Shown here piece after piece: positions 35,601 to 46,365 of a DNA stretch of 64,000 nt (position 1 is the stretch's first letter; each line of letters opens with the position of its first letter). A program made the translations under genes and the position numbers. Below the pieces are notes generated by a model. That model saw only the letters and a list, made by a program, of their open reading frames with translations. It searched no databases and was not told where the DNA came from. The stretch is from NCBI GenBank assembly GCA_964247055.1, contig OZ176058.1:2976001-3040000 (forward strand), read 5' to 3'. The DNA is from Paragordius varius. Lineage: Eukaryota; Nematomorpha.

Positions 35601-38600
35601 TATCTCAACTTTTATCATTATTAATTATCCTTAATTATCATTTCACTTTTTGCCCGATTTCGATTATCTCTCAATATTTTAAAAACCAGGTCGTAAACAA
35701 ATAAAATTTTTACGGAAAATTAATACGCTGGTCGTAAACTATCATGAAAAAAAATTATTTTTGCACATAGTATAGATATATACATATATATATATATATA
35801 TAATATCTATTTTTACTGTAAAATTTAATATAGGTTACACATTATTTTAAATACCTTAAACCCCTTAAATTCATTCTTAACAAAAAATTCACACTTAAGC
35901 ATTTTGTTTTGCCTCAATAATGTATATTTTTCAATATAATTGACTATATTTTTTGTACTTTGGAAAAATAATATATTGTTCAATTATTAACATAGTACAA
36001 GAAAATTACCAAATTATGCCACAAAAAAATATATATATTTATAATATGTTAAATTAGCCCAAAAACTTGTAATTTATAGGGCTTATTTGAAATGTAGGGT
36101 TTCGAGGTAAATGCTATATTATAAAACAATATTAAATCATTATTGAAATTATTAATACAATTTTTTGGAAACCAATGTTCATCTTATATAAAAAGATTAA
36201 AAGCGGATCATACTTTTCACTAGAAAATAATTTTTTTGTTTTATAAATAGTCAGGTTTTAAAAAAAATAATTTTTCAAGTTCACAAATAGGGAAATAATT
36301 TAACCATATATTTTGACGCTTCAGCTTCTAGAAATATTTTCAAAATAGCTATACCGATTTTTCATCGCTTTAAATCCTGTTTTGCAGCAAAATTAAAATA
36401 TTTTTTATATGAATTAATTTATAGATGGTTTGGCAAGAACAAAGTACAATAATTGTCATGCTAACAACGGAATGGGAAAATGGGCGAGCTAAATGTGCCC
36501 CCTATTGGCCAACAGATCACCTGAGTTTTCAAAATTCCACTAATCAAGATAATAATAATATAAATAGGTATTGAGTAAATTTCAAATTAGTTAGGATTTT
36601 AAAGAGATTTTACAAATTAGCAATGTTTGTGTACCCTTTTTTGTACTACTATTTCTTTTGCGATTATAATTGTGAGTCTATATATATATATCCTTTTTTG
36701 GCTATTCTTTCTTTTATTTTTGTACTAAGGATAGTAAAATGTTTAACAATATGCATGCATAAAAAGGTGAAAACGTTCATTAACAATGGACTTTTAAAAA
36801 AAATTTTGCATACTGTAAGGTTGTTGATAATATATAATAAACATTTTTATCATTTTACCATCTCCTGTTGTGACAAAAGTATGGTTAATCTACTATATGA
36901 TTTTTACGACAGTAAAATTGGAATTAATTTTATAATTAACATTTAATTCCAACATTCATTTCAATCCTTCGATTCAAATTGGAGTAGTTGTATACCCCAG
37001 CCCTATTTAATATTAAATATTTTATAAAATATGGAAGGAATCGAAAACACGGCAAAATTTTGCACTTATATAACATTAATAAACCGGAATATATAAAAAA
37101 ATCTTTAAAAATACTTAATATTACACATTTTAAGGTAAAAACCAAAGTAAAAATTTAGTCAACTGACATGTATGCATTGGCTAAATTGAAAAATAATGCA
37201 AAATAAACCACTTTATCTATTTCTCTCAGTATTAGATGTGAAAATAAAAAAAGCTTTAATTTTACCTTTAAATTTAAATGAACACGATATTTTGCAAAAA
37301 TTTTGTAAAATATAAATGGTGTCGAATAGTTTGACATGGTTTTTTTTCAAAACAAAATTTTATCTAGATATCTTAGCATTTTGTATTAGGATAGAAGTAT
37401 TAATTTAAAGGTACCGTTTCCTTCAGTAGTTTTTTAAAAATATTAGCTTAAATTTACTCTGGGTATTTAGATACCCCAATTTGAATCGAAGCGTTAAAAA
37501 CCCACGGTTGTAAATTTGGTAGAAAAACTTGTGTTTATGTAGGAAAAATCAAAGATTTAAGTGAAGTTTTCTTTTTATAGTAAAAATATTTGTCTTTTAG
37601 TTTTGTACGTTTTCTCTATATGATTTCAATTTTGTACCAAACCATTTTTTATAAAACAACAAGAAATACTCTTAAACTTTCTGATGCTTTATTGGAAGTC
37701 ATGTATGATAAAGCCAAAACTTTTGAGTTCAAAAGACGCCATCATTTTCCCGAAAATTATAAAACCGATGAAATTGAGCGTCCTATATATATAGTTCGAA
37801 CTTTTCGAATCAAACACATACAGGTATATACATAAATATATGATATTGTTGAAGATCTCATAAATTCCATTTCAATTGAAATAATTACATAAATCAATAT
37901 TTCAAGAAATTGACTACTTGATGAATCTATACAAATTCATTTGAATGATAAATGTTTAAAAATTGGATATATATTTAATTAATATGCATAAATAAAGAAA
38001 AAAAATTTGGGATGCATTTGTTAAATTAGACCCTTGAAGAACGAGAAATTATCCAAATGCAATATTTGGGTTGGCCTGATCAAGGAATCCCTAATACACC
38101 CGAAATGGGACCAATTACAACACTTAATACTGAAAATACTCTCAAAAGTAAAGTTATTAATTCGGATAATATCAATATACAAGAATTCGTTGCTTTTATT
38201 GACCATTATCGACGGCTTAAGGAGGGTAGTGTTGAACCAGTCATTGTGCATTGCAGGTCTAATTTTGCAATCTTATATTCATTTTCCGTTGCTATTATAT
38301 TATATTTACAGCAAACATTGAAAATATTTTGAAGTAAAATGTTAATTACAGTTTATTAAAGTATTTTGTACAAATATTTTTATACAAAAAATTAAATGAA
38401 AGTTTAGATCAATTCCTGGTTTAAAATCTTCATTATTGTCTGATGATTTCTGATTTCGCTTTCAGGTTTTTAAAATATTACTAACCAATTATTATTTTTC
38501 TCAAAGGTTTTTGGTTTTTTAATAAGCCCAAAATAACTTTCACGTTTTAATTATAATAGAATACAAAAATAATGGATAATTGAAAAATATAAAAAAAAAT

Positions 38601-40844
38601 TAAAATAATCTACATTACACTTAATTTTATTGTTATCAATATTCTTTTTCAGCGCTGGGATCGGGCGAACTGGAGTGCTTATATTAATGGAAAGCGGTCT
38701 TGATTTACTGGAAAACCATTTGGATTTGGATCCCCTACAACTCGTTACACAAATGCGTCAACAAAGATGTTATCTCATACAAACATCAGTATCTTTTTTA
38801 TTTTTTGTAAATACAGTAAAAATACTTTTATCTACTTTTACCTGTAAATTGAAATTATACAGACAAACCTAATAACCAGGGCTTGTCCGAACGTAAATTT
38901 GGGACCGGTTCTTTTCATTTTTTTCGGTTATAGAATCGGTTATTTAAAAAGAGGAACCTGTTCTAAAGCGGTTCTTTAAATTTCAAAACTGTTCCGCTTC
39001 CGGTTCTCGCATTTTTTTGCCAAAACCGGTTTTCTGTAGAATAAATGCGGTTTTAAAATGGTTCCGATCATATAATATATGATGATTATTCCAAAAACAT
39101 ACTTATCTTCATTATTTCAGTGATTTTGGATGAATTTTGAGTATTACTCGTAAGGGTTAATAATTGCTCAGGATTATTTCGAATTCGTTTGCAACTTTAT
39201 CATCTTACAAATTTCTTTACTCGTAGTATCCAATATGCAGAGATAAATTAAAATGGTTGTTTTATGGATTTAATGAGAATTGATTAGAAATATGTTGTGC
39301 AAAATGAATTTGTACAGTATTTATTTTCATACTACAATCTTTCTTAAATGAAATAATTTTTTTTGTCGCACAACGCTGGTGGAGTAAGTCTTTTTGAGAC
39401 TTGTTTAATAGATTGTGTTTCGACCCTTTTAATAATAGGTGAATAATTTCTAGAAAATTAGAATCTTCAATATTTAACTTTTGCTTTGTCATTTTTATAC
39501 TTCCAGTTTTCACATAAAATTCTCTGGTAACAGTTTTCTTTTCTAAAAATCAAGTTTTCTTGTTTAACCACTATTATAAATAAAATATACTGATCCGTAA
39601 ATTTGAAATGTAACTTTAAATGCTTAATTAAATTAATGTTGTCAGATTCTTTTATTAATAATCTTCATTTGATGCACTCGCTGTTATCTGGTAGTCCATA
39701 TTATTTGTATAAACTGATCTTTACATCCTTCATCACTTACAAAAATTATGTAATTTAAGGATACAAATAAAAAAATTATATCAGATGTATTTTAAATTAT
39801 TAAATAAGAGTGTAACAATACTAAAGCTTTGACATAATAAAATTAAAAACGTCGTCTCTATACAGAACCGGTTGAAACGGTTTCTGTCATGTGTTAGAAC
39901 GGTTCTTTCCGATTTTCATCGTGGAACACCGGTTCCATCAAAGAACCGCAAGAACCGGTTCTTGACGTTCTAGTACCGAGCCCTGGTAAAAAAAGACAAA
40001 TTAACCTTGATAACATATTACAATTTTAAATCACGGTAATAATTGAAATACAGACAAAGTGTAATTTTTTGTTAACCATACTTTATCAAACTTATATCAT
40101 TTTATTCCATTTTCCCCAAAATGAGTTATATTAAAAATCTTATAAAAAAACTTTTTCTTTTGGTTTTTACGTTTTGTTGTAAAATTTTATTTTTTACTGT
40201 ATATAACTGGGTGTTTACCAATTTACATTTATAGCTGCCCAAGATAATTTATATTTAAAAAATAAGGATTTAATAAAGTATGGCTGTCTTTAAAAAATAT
40301 TTATTATATAGTTTTTACGTTTTGTCTGTATAAATATTTATTATAAATCTACCTTTGCTATGAAAATTTTAATTGTATAATTAATTTTTAGGCTCAATTC
40401 ACATTTGTATGCCGGGCACTCTTGCACATATTTGCGAAAACCATGAAAAGTATCAACACTATGACAAAAAACAAAGAATCTTTCACATTTTTGGATTTCA
40501 ATAATAACAATAAGGATCTTAATGGCCATGCTCAAAATATATCCAAAGATTCAGAAATACATAAACTAAAAAACAATAGGCAGTCTATAGGACCTCATTC
40601 TGTGAATTGTGATACAAATTATTTTTCATCACATCTATCCAATACTTATGATTCAAATAGTTTCAATTCTGAAAAATATAGATTGACCAGTCACACTTTA
40701 ATTGTACCGCCAGAAATAATTAAAGACAAAACAAATAATAAACAATCTTTTTTAAATGATAAAAATCTGACAGCTGCTTATAAATCTTCGAACGAAGTTA
40801 AGGAAACCAAAAAGCGCCATCTATACGAAACTGTTATTGATTAA
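22512..40844 (+). CDS. PTPN4: PTPN3/PTPN4-like FERM-PDZ tyrosine phosphatase, 23 exons
   Basis: The protein removes phosphate from tyrosine at the cell cortex; its FERM domain binds membrane and its PDZ domain binds partner C-termini. Exons: 22512-22658, 22707-22817, 22926-22968, 23044-23125, 23432-23559, 24276-24495, 24878-24965, 26041-26135, 26495-26908, 27797-28218, 28584-28674, 29042-29297, 29826-29921, 30312-30420, 31032-31180, 31445-31535, 31817-31938, 32598-32681, 36425-36567, 37664-37823, 38030-38256, 38653-38788 and 40392-40844. All introns are GT-AG, all phases agree, and the product is about 1288 residues. FERM spans about 20-345, PDZ 675-768 and PTP 835-1160. HCSAGIGRTG (Cys about 1092), WPDQG (Asp about 1034) and the Q-loop Gln (about 1140) are intact, so it should be active. 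Human PTPN4 is 926 residues; the extra length is Asn/Lys/Ser-rich linker and a 130-residue tail. The ATG fits the human N-terminus (VYNVKE against TYNVRA). Confidence 0.93.
23172..23405. mobile_element. intron MITE family A
   Basis: The left end is GTAAAAATTGAACTTATACG, then AAAAGACAAATATTTTTTAA. The right end has the complement, CTATATTTGTCTTTTGGTTT. The copy is about 230 bp in intron 4 of the phosphatase gene, ending some 25 bp before exon 5. An open frame across it is accidental. Confidence 0.6.
24970..26040. other. intron 7 of the phosphatase with a LINE remnant
   Basis: A short family A MITE end lies at 24970-25045. At about 25850-25990 the plus strand reads MNIKTKPKIYTKVIRPALTY, the familiar segment after the reverse transcriptase of RTE-type LINEs, followed by a degenerate C-terminal part. 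The rest is unassigned; a mid-GC patch at 25190-25600 may belong to the same old LINE. Confidence 0.45.
26700..29200 (+). other. Asn/Lys/Ser-rich linker exons (9-12) of the phosphatase
   Basis: After the FERM domain comes a stretch like the FERM-adjacent region (GKTEYQSIQ at the start of exon 10, against GRTEVQSVQ in human). More than 250 low-complexity residues rich in Asn, Ser and Lys follow. No domain is visible. This may reflect pressure of A/T-rich codons on an unconstrained linker. Confidence 0.75.
28265..29040. mobile_element. family A-like MITE remnants in introns 10 and 11
   Basis: A left-end remnant (CAGTAAGATCGAAATTATAC) starts at about 28278. At 28783-29010 lies an inverted-repeat stretch with GCGACCATATTTTTAAACCT at one side and the complementary GGTTTAAAAATATGACTTTT at the other. 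Both resemble the subterminal part of family A. Confidence 0.4.
29375..29660. mobile_element. intron MITE family A copy with a TA microsatellite
   Basis: The left part carries AAGACAAATATTTTTTACAG and CCATATTTTTTAA. The right part has a (TA)n run at about 29576-29606 and a weak complementary end (TTTTTTAGTTTGTTTGTATA). It is a diverged copy. Confidence 0.45.
29744..29762. repeat. C-rich homopolymer tract
   Basis: A run of 14 C bases, broken by G and A, lies in an otherwise A/T-rich intron, just before exon 13. It is conspicuous for composition and prone to sequencing slippage. Confidence 0.7.
30469..30678. mobile_element. intron MITE family A
   Basis: The left end has AAAAAGTAAAAACTAAAGAA and the right end TTTTTCGTTTTGTTTGTATA. 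The copy is about 210 bp in intron 14 of the phosphatase gene. Confidence 0.5.
31550..31765. mobile_element. intron MITE family A, diverged
   Basis: The left end reads ACAAAACTATAAGACAAATA and is followed by the family word CATACGTTTTAAACC. The right end is poorly preserved (TTTAGTTTTTTCTTC). It starts 13 bp after exon 16. Confidence 0.4.
32322..32580. mobile_element. intron MITE family A
   Basis: The left end has AAGTGAAATTATAGAGACAT and AAGCAAATATTTTTTAAAAA. The right end has AATTGTCTCTTATTTTGTTT and TGTCTGTATTATAATTTTTA. The interior word AACTCATCATTTTTGGCTGC is shared with other copies. Confidence 0.55.
32794..34960 (-). mobile_element. antisense RTE-type LINE fragment in a phosphatase intron
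   Basis: Read on the minus strand from about 34960, it starts in the end of the endonuclease (THQIDFLLN) and passes a KRKAFKK-type linker. It then shows a degenerate reverse transcriptase (PNTGTKVS, ETQFGF, FDCIPRSMITFAIRKKEIPE, VGIHQGSILSPLLFIIIMD), a CQLWVHKKCSQIKGS segment, and the C-terminal SNRLRYWGHIERSNSW with GRPYLDWEKI. It is 5'-truncated, with many stops and frameshifts, so it is an old copy. It explains the GC-richer interior of intron 18 and several accidental open frames there. Confidence 0.82.
34961..36424. other. rest of intron 18, AT-rich
   Basis: No gene is seen. The stretch contains a (TA)n run at about 35784-35803 and simple A/T sequence up to the acceptor before 36425. 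Confidence 0.5.
36943..37497 (-). mobile_element. TTAA MITE (family B) in intron 19
   Basis: The copy runs in reverse orientation, with TTAA at 36943-36946 and 37494-37497. Its palindromic end motif is slightly diverged (GAGTAGTTGTATACCCC at the left, GGGTATTTAGATACCCC at the right). It has the usual interior and no transposase. A family A right end follows at about 37578-37635. Confidence 0.8.
38843..40340. mobile_element. family A MITE(s) split by a hAT-like element
   Basis: A family A left end (AATTGAAATTATACAGACAA) stops at about 38876 and resumes at about 39987 (GTAAAAAAAGACAAATTAAC). Further family A ends occur at 40045, 40150-40200 and 40296-40335, so two copies may be stacked. All lie in the last intron of the phosphatase gene. 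Confidence 0.55.
38879..39985. mobile_element. hAT-like element rich in CGGTTC words
   Basis: The ends are CAGGGCTTGTCCGAACG and its near-inverse CTAGTACCGAGCCCTG. Both subterminal regions are full of GAACCGGTTC-type repeats (38910-39065 and 39865-39975), as is common in hAT elements. The flanking 8-mers are CTAATAAC and GTAAAAAA; the uninterrupted family A consensus has GTAAAAAC there, so an eroded 8-bp target duplication is plausible. The interior of about 800 bp shows no convincing transposase. Confidence 0.7.
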
Positions 40845-40848
40845 ATAA

Positions 40849-41674
40849 ATTTTTTATTTTTTCATTATTAGATTATGTCAAACATCATTCTTCAAATTAA
40901 TTTATCCAATTAATACATGTATTTGTAGATATACTTATTTATATTAAATATTTTTAGCATTAACCATCGCATTTTTATGAATTTATTGTAGAAATATGAT
41001 ACATTTTTATAACATTCCGAATGGTACTTATACGCATTTATTATTAGGATAATCACTGCCACAAATTATTTATTAATTTATAATGCCTATTATTAAATTT
41101 AAAAAAATATTTTTATATAATATTTTGCTTTTAATTTTCAGAGATAATTAAAAAAAATATTCTCACCACAAATACGTAGCGTTTAGTATAAACCTTGCCA
41201 TTAACTTTGTATAAAGCTTATTCAATAAAAATCAAATTTAAAAAACAAAATATAAAACTAAAACACATTAAAAAGATGTTACAATGCTAAATTAATTCTG
41301 AATTTTTTAAAAACAACAAATTATCATTGGTATATACAAAAAATTCGAGCATAAGAATCGATATTACCTAAATAATTAACGAAAAACAATATATTATAAA
41401 ATTTCTAGTAAGTTACTCAAATTTCACATATTTTTATCAAATAATCTTTCAAGGAATCCCGGTGTAAACTAGAGCGTTTTCGTTTTTAATGAAATTTTTT
41501 TAAATAAATATAAAGCTATACATGTAAAATAAATTAACACACTTTTTGAGAAAGAAAAAAACAGTGAATTTAGAAATTTAGAGAGACTACTAGCTAATTT
41601 TAAAAAACGATTGAATTCGGGGTCGCGAGTAATAAAATTAAAAATTAACAAAAAATGTTTTTTAACTTGTAAAA
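40849..41674. other. spacer downstream of the phosphatase gene
   Basis: AT-rich sequence with no gene. The 3' untranslated region and polyadenylation site of the phosphatase gene should lie in its first part. Confidence 0.5.
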
Positions 41675-43520
41675 TCTATATATTTATAAAAATGGAAAAT
41701 GCGGCTTTGTGATCTGTTTCCGGAAAACCAGCGGACCCATTCATATCCAAAGGTGGAAAAAATATATTAATTATGCCCGTCGCCCTTTTTTAAAAATTAT
41801 GCGTGTTTGAGACAATTTGCCTGAAAACGTGTTGGACCATTCGATTTTAAATTTAACTCCTTTTTACTTATTTTCAATTGCGCCGAACTTAGTCGGCTAA
41901 CTTTTTTAATTTAGGACCTCTTTTTATCCGCTCCCCCTGTTTAATGCCACTTTTTTTGAAAAAAAACCAAGTCCCCAAAAAAATTTAAAATCTATTTGCC
42001 CAAGATATGAGAGACCCTAAAAAATCAATTAGTATTCCAGGTGCTCCCTGTTTAAATGCAAAAATCTTAGTCACGCGTTTCTTTGATGATAGCTGGTTAA
42101 GGAAATACCCGCTAACAACAGGCCCGTCATAATAGCGTGCCTTTGGGGCTACAGCAAATCTATCAGGCCATATGAGTTCAATAGCTGCTTAAAATATTAC
42201 CCGTAACAAAGCAAAAAATTATATCGTGCGGTTTTTTAAAATTAGCCGTTAATTAGGCCCTTCACGCCCTGAAAAATGCGCCATCATAGAATGGTTTTTT
42301 AATTTTGTGGCTTTTCTAAAAACGAATGAGAGCATATGGAATCAATCATGATTCCAGCTATTCTCCGTAAAAAGGCAAAAATTATAATCAAACGCTGTTT
42401 TCATATCAGCCTTTGGGTAAGGAGCTACCCGCCTAAAACTGCACCAACATATGCGTTGTTTAGGAGTTAATTTTCAAAAAAATTATCAGGAAGGGCCTAA
42501 ATTATTACCCGTAAAAAGGCAAAAATTTAAGTCTAGCGGTTTTAATTAGCCGTTTGCCCCTTACGCCCTAAAAATGCGCTATATTGAACTATTGTTAGTT
42601 TTGAAGCCATTCTTCCCAAAACTATTGAGAACATATGGATTTAATTATGAATCCAGGTATATCCCTGTAAAAGCAAAAATTTATGGAAGGTCTTTTATAT
42701 GGGCTTCTGCATACGGTGTTACTCGCCTACAACTGCACCACCATATCGATACAGCGTGACTTTGGAAGCCAATTTTAGAAAACGAATCGGCCATATGAGT
42801 TCATTAAGGGCTTGAAATATTGCCCGTAAATAGGCAAAAATTTGAGTAGAGCCTTAATTATAGGCCTCTGTCCTGAAAAATGCGCCACCATAGAATGTTG
42901 GTTTTGGGGCATCACGAGAGCATATGGAATCAATCGTGATTCCAGGTATTACCCGAATTAAGGCAAAAAATTTCAAGCGTTTTATTGTTTCGTCCCTGGT
43001 TAGAGGCTACCCGCATAAAACTGCGTCACCATCTCAATACAGCATGCCTTTGGCGCCATTCCAGAAAACATATGAGTATAATAGGAACATATGGATTCCA
43101 TGATAATTCCAGTTATTCCCCAGTTACTCACCAAAAACTGCGCTATTATGTAGAAATCTTTGTTTTGGAGCTCATTTACACTCATTAAAAACTTGAAAAA
43201 TTATCTGTAACTAGATAAAAACAGGCGTTTTTTATTAGCCGTTAATTTAGGACCTTTATGCCCTAAAAATACGCCATCATATAACGATTATTTGGTGTTT
43301 TGGTATTTTTTCGAATAACCCATGCGATTGAATCAAAGATAATTCCAAATATCTGCCCTATAAAGGCAAAGAATTTAACTCAGCGCTTTTTCCATATAAG
43401 TCTATGGGTAGAAGTCTACCGGTTTAAAATGAGACGCCATACAATGGCGTGGTTTTGGAGCTAATTTTCAAAAAAATTAAAAAGCCATACGAGTTCAGTT
43501 AAACACATTTCTAAAGAATT
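41675..43520 (+). mobile_element. Helitron-like element with a satellite-like core, 3' end missing
   Basis: The start TCTATATATTTATAAAAATG follows an A, as expected for Helitron insertion between A and T, and matches two other copies in the window. After about 400 bp the sequence becomes a tandem array. One unit type carries TTAGCCGTTAATTAGG and ATGCGCCATCATAGAA (near 42243, 42549, 42860 and 43236). The other carries GGTAAGGAGCTACCCGCC (near 42096, 42413, 42723, 42998 and 43399). The two alternate with a combined period of about 310 bp. The hairpin and CTAG end is absent; the copy stops near the Penelope-like remnant. Confidence 0.75.
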
Positions 43521-43859
43521 TGTATAATATTATTCTTTCCTTCAAAAAGAGACCACCGATCGTTATAATATCTTGCATAAATTTACTATGAATCAGAAGA
43601 TGTTATAGAAATTTATGAAAAATGTAGATTTATTTTTGTCAATCTCTTAAAACCGAAATAATCCTGATAAATATTATCAACAAAATTTCTGAGAGTTTTT
43701 CGAATTGTTGAGGTCGTTAAGAAACTCTCTATCATAAATGGAGTTGGTAATTAAAAAATTTTAAGAAGCCCTGGTTTAAGCTCCTTTCTATAGAGCTCAA
43801 AATACAACATTAAAGGAAATAACAACAATGAGAAAAACCTCATCAATAAAATTGATTAT

Positions 43860-44990
43860 ATAGAACAATTTAAACAAAGATTTTCCAATGTGACAAAAAA
43901 GTTAATAATAATAACAAAAACCTGGTCCTAAACATGTCAAACATGGTGTCTAATGACCACATGATCTCAATTTTAAATAAAGGCCTAAAATATGCTATTT
44001 TTCCATCAGTTGTGCCCATAGAACAAATTATATCAAGCAGGTCTATTTCGTATAGATCCAAAAATTAATAATATTATTTTAAATATGATAATTTTTTTGC
44101 AAAAGGACGGGTTACCGATGCCTTCCCAAATTCCCCCTATTCTAGCTGATTTTAAAGCATTTGAAAATCAATTTATACTAAATTATTTTTTTAAAGCAAA
44201 ATTTTTTACCCGGTATGTGGACGATATGTTTATCATTTGGTCACTTACAAGAACTGATCCTCCTTGTTTTTAGATTATGATTTCAATCCTTTTAACAAAT
44301 GATTAATCGTCGACTAACCGATCATTACCATTTTTAGATGTTTATTACCCGGAATGACACAACATTGCCATACATTTTTATCAAAAACCCACTCATTCCA
44401 ATACATATTTGCGTAAAAATATTTACCATGATTCTCTACAAAAAAGAAACGTTTTAAAAAATCAAATTTTCGCAGGCTTAAATTCAAATAAATATATCAT
44501 CAGATCGTTTTGTTAAAACCTTTTAAAAAATGTTCTCCAAACGATATCAATCGAGCAATTTTATCATTAAATAACACCAAAGAAAGCACAAAAAATTATA
44601 AGTTTTTTATTACCGTATGTACAAAATATCACGGATCGCATTAATCACATTCATTGGGGTGGGGTTTAAACCAGGTCTAAAATTAAAAACAGTAGATAAT
44701 AAGAAATCAAAATTTAATTATCCAGGGGTGTATAAAGTTCCATGCGAGTGTGGTAGGGTTTATATCGGCCAAACCGCAAGGAAAGTAACACGCCTGAATG
44801 AACACAAGTATAACTCAAAAAATAGGGATTTTAAAAGTTGTATTGCAGAACTTTGTTGGGAGGAAAACCATAGCGTTTCCTTTGAGAATATTTGTTGCTT
44901 TACGATTTTCAAAAATAATCAAAGACTTACAAGAGAATCATTAAATATTTTAAAAACCACTTTAACCGGTAGGAAGGACAAAAGATGAGT
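43860..44990 (+). mobile_element. Penelope-like element remnant with GIY-YIG domain
   Basis: This is a broken retroelement of the Penelope-like class. The parts seen in order are an N-terminal motif (SILNKGLKYAIFPSVVPIEQ), a late reverse transcriptase part (PPILADF and a FTRYVDDMFIIWS active-site motif), and a GIY-YIG endonuclease (GVYKVPCECGRVYIGQTARK). The middle of the reverse transcriptase is missing. Several breaks are present, so it is an old, dead copy. The GIY-YIG part is the best preserved. Confidence 0.82.
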
Positions 44991-44999
44991 AATATGTGG

Positions 45000-46365
45000 A
45001 AAGTCATTCTTGATTATTGATCCCATATAGACTCTTTTTTCAACTCAAAGTTGTTGTTCCTTGTTATAGTTTTTGTTTATTTCATTAAGTTTAGTAACTT
45101 ATGCATTGTAAATAAAATTGTTTGTTCGACAAGGTTTCAACCACTCTCTGGAACAAAAAGTTTTAACTTACTATTTAAAAAAAACAATAAATGTACAACC
45201 ATTGTCTCCAGATACATTTATATTTTTTAACGCTCGGCATATGACACGTTTTCAAATAAATTTCCATATATTTTAAATATTCTTTTTTTTGAAAAAACAG
45301 CCATACTCTTTGAATTGCATAAAATATATAATTTCAATTTTGAAATCTATAATCAAGTTTATTTTCTATATACAATGGGTTCAGGGTTTAGAAAATTTTT
45401 GCCTTTTAGTTTTTGCGTTTTGTATATATCAATTTTTACAAAATAAATATATAACAGTATAAAAACTATTTAGGTTCCAAATGATGATAAAACGTCATAA
45501 AATAGAAACAACAAAAAACCGAATGCTACAAATTAGCTGTAGCGAAAAACGACCAAAGAATTATTATATTTATTATAATAGAAGTAAATTTGTAATTCAA
45601 AACACTGTAATATTCCAAGCATTTTGGGTTTTTGCTTGTTTCATAATTCAATTTAAAACTTGGAAGTTTACAAAACTTTTTTGTGATTTGGAGTTTCCAA
45701 AAAATATATTCGTGGTTTTTTATAATTTACGTTCATTTCAAAGAAAATTGTCGATTGATTATTATTATTGAAGATAAATTATATAACCTATGATTAAAAA
45801 TTATTTCACCAATAATAAATCATAATAATAAATAATTTAATTTTAAATTATCTATTTTAACTGAGATTAACATTACATTTTTTGGCTAGATTAATTCCAA
45901 ATTTGAATTATTATATTTGCCTAATGATATTTGAACCATAAAACGCTATGATTTAAAAATTGGAAAAATTTCAAAACTTTATTAATTTTACCATTTTACA
46001 TTTATTTTTGTATGTTTGGCTATATGACGATTGACCCTGAATTTTTTTTGAGATTTTATTTTCGATATCTAAAAATTTACTTTTTTCATCACACTCTATA
46101 TATGTCATAGTGTGTTAAATTTAGGGTCAAATGTAGTTTTTTCTATGTCATATTTTTGAATAACAAAATTTTCAGCTTTATGAATTCAAATTGAGTAATT
46201 GTGTTGCATATAAAGAAATAAAATCTGACATTAACCATTTTTAATTTCCGTTTTCATATTTTTATTTATCAAAATGGCAAAAATACCGAAAATAGTAAAA
46301 TATATATTTTATAACCACCTGTGTTAGTTAATCACGTCATTTATAGTGTAAAACGTTAAAATAAA
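45000..46365. other. AT-rich spacer with a family A MITE end
   Basis: A family A right end lies at about 45408-45435 (GCCTTTTAGTTTTTGCGTTT) with a weak partner at 45280-45310. An 85-bp stretch at 45997-46090 is repeated directly at 47200-47280 (shared CTATATGACGATTGACCCT). No gene is supported. Confidence 0.4.

Larger units (their letters stand above)
31445..40844 (+). other. tyrosine phosphatase domain exons (16-23)
   Basis: In order: FNRYKDILPYDNTRVVL, DYINANYIN, RYIATQGPLPNTISHFWQ, MVWQEQSTIIVMLT with AKCAPYWP, the EREIIQMQYLGWPDQG loop, PVIVHCSAGIGRTGVL and RQQRCYLIQT followed by AQFTFVCRALL. The catalytic signature is split by an intron between the Cys and Ser codons. An AATAAA overlaps the stop codon and another lies at about 41224. 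Confidence 0.93.

Noticed and set aside
36623-36946. Open frame of 107 codons, rich in Phe, Ile and Tyr
   Set aside because: It lies entirely in intron 19 of the phosphatase gene, and its composition is that expected of random A/T-rich DNA.
45481-45771. Open frame of 96 codons downstream of the phosphatase gene
   Set aside because: It starts next to an AG and could be an exon, but there is no similarity I can name, no neighbouring exon, and its composition is random-like.
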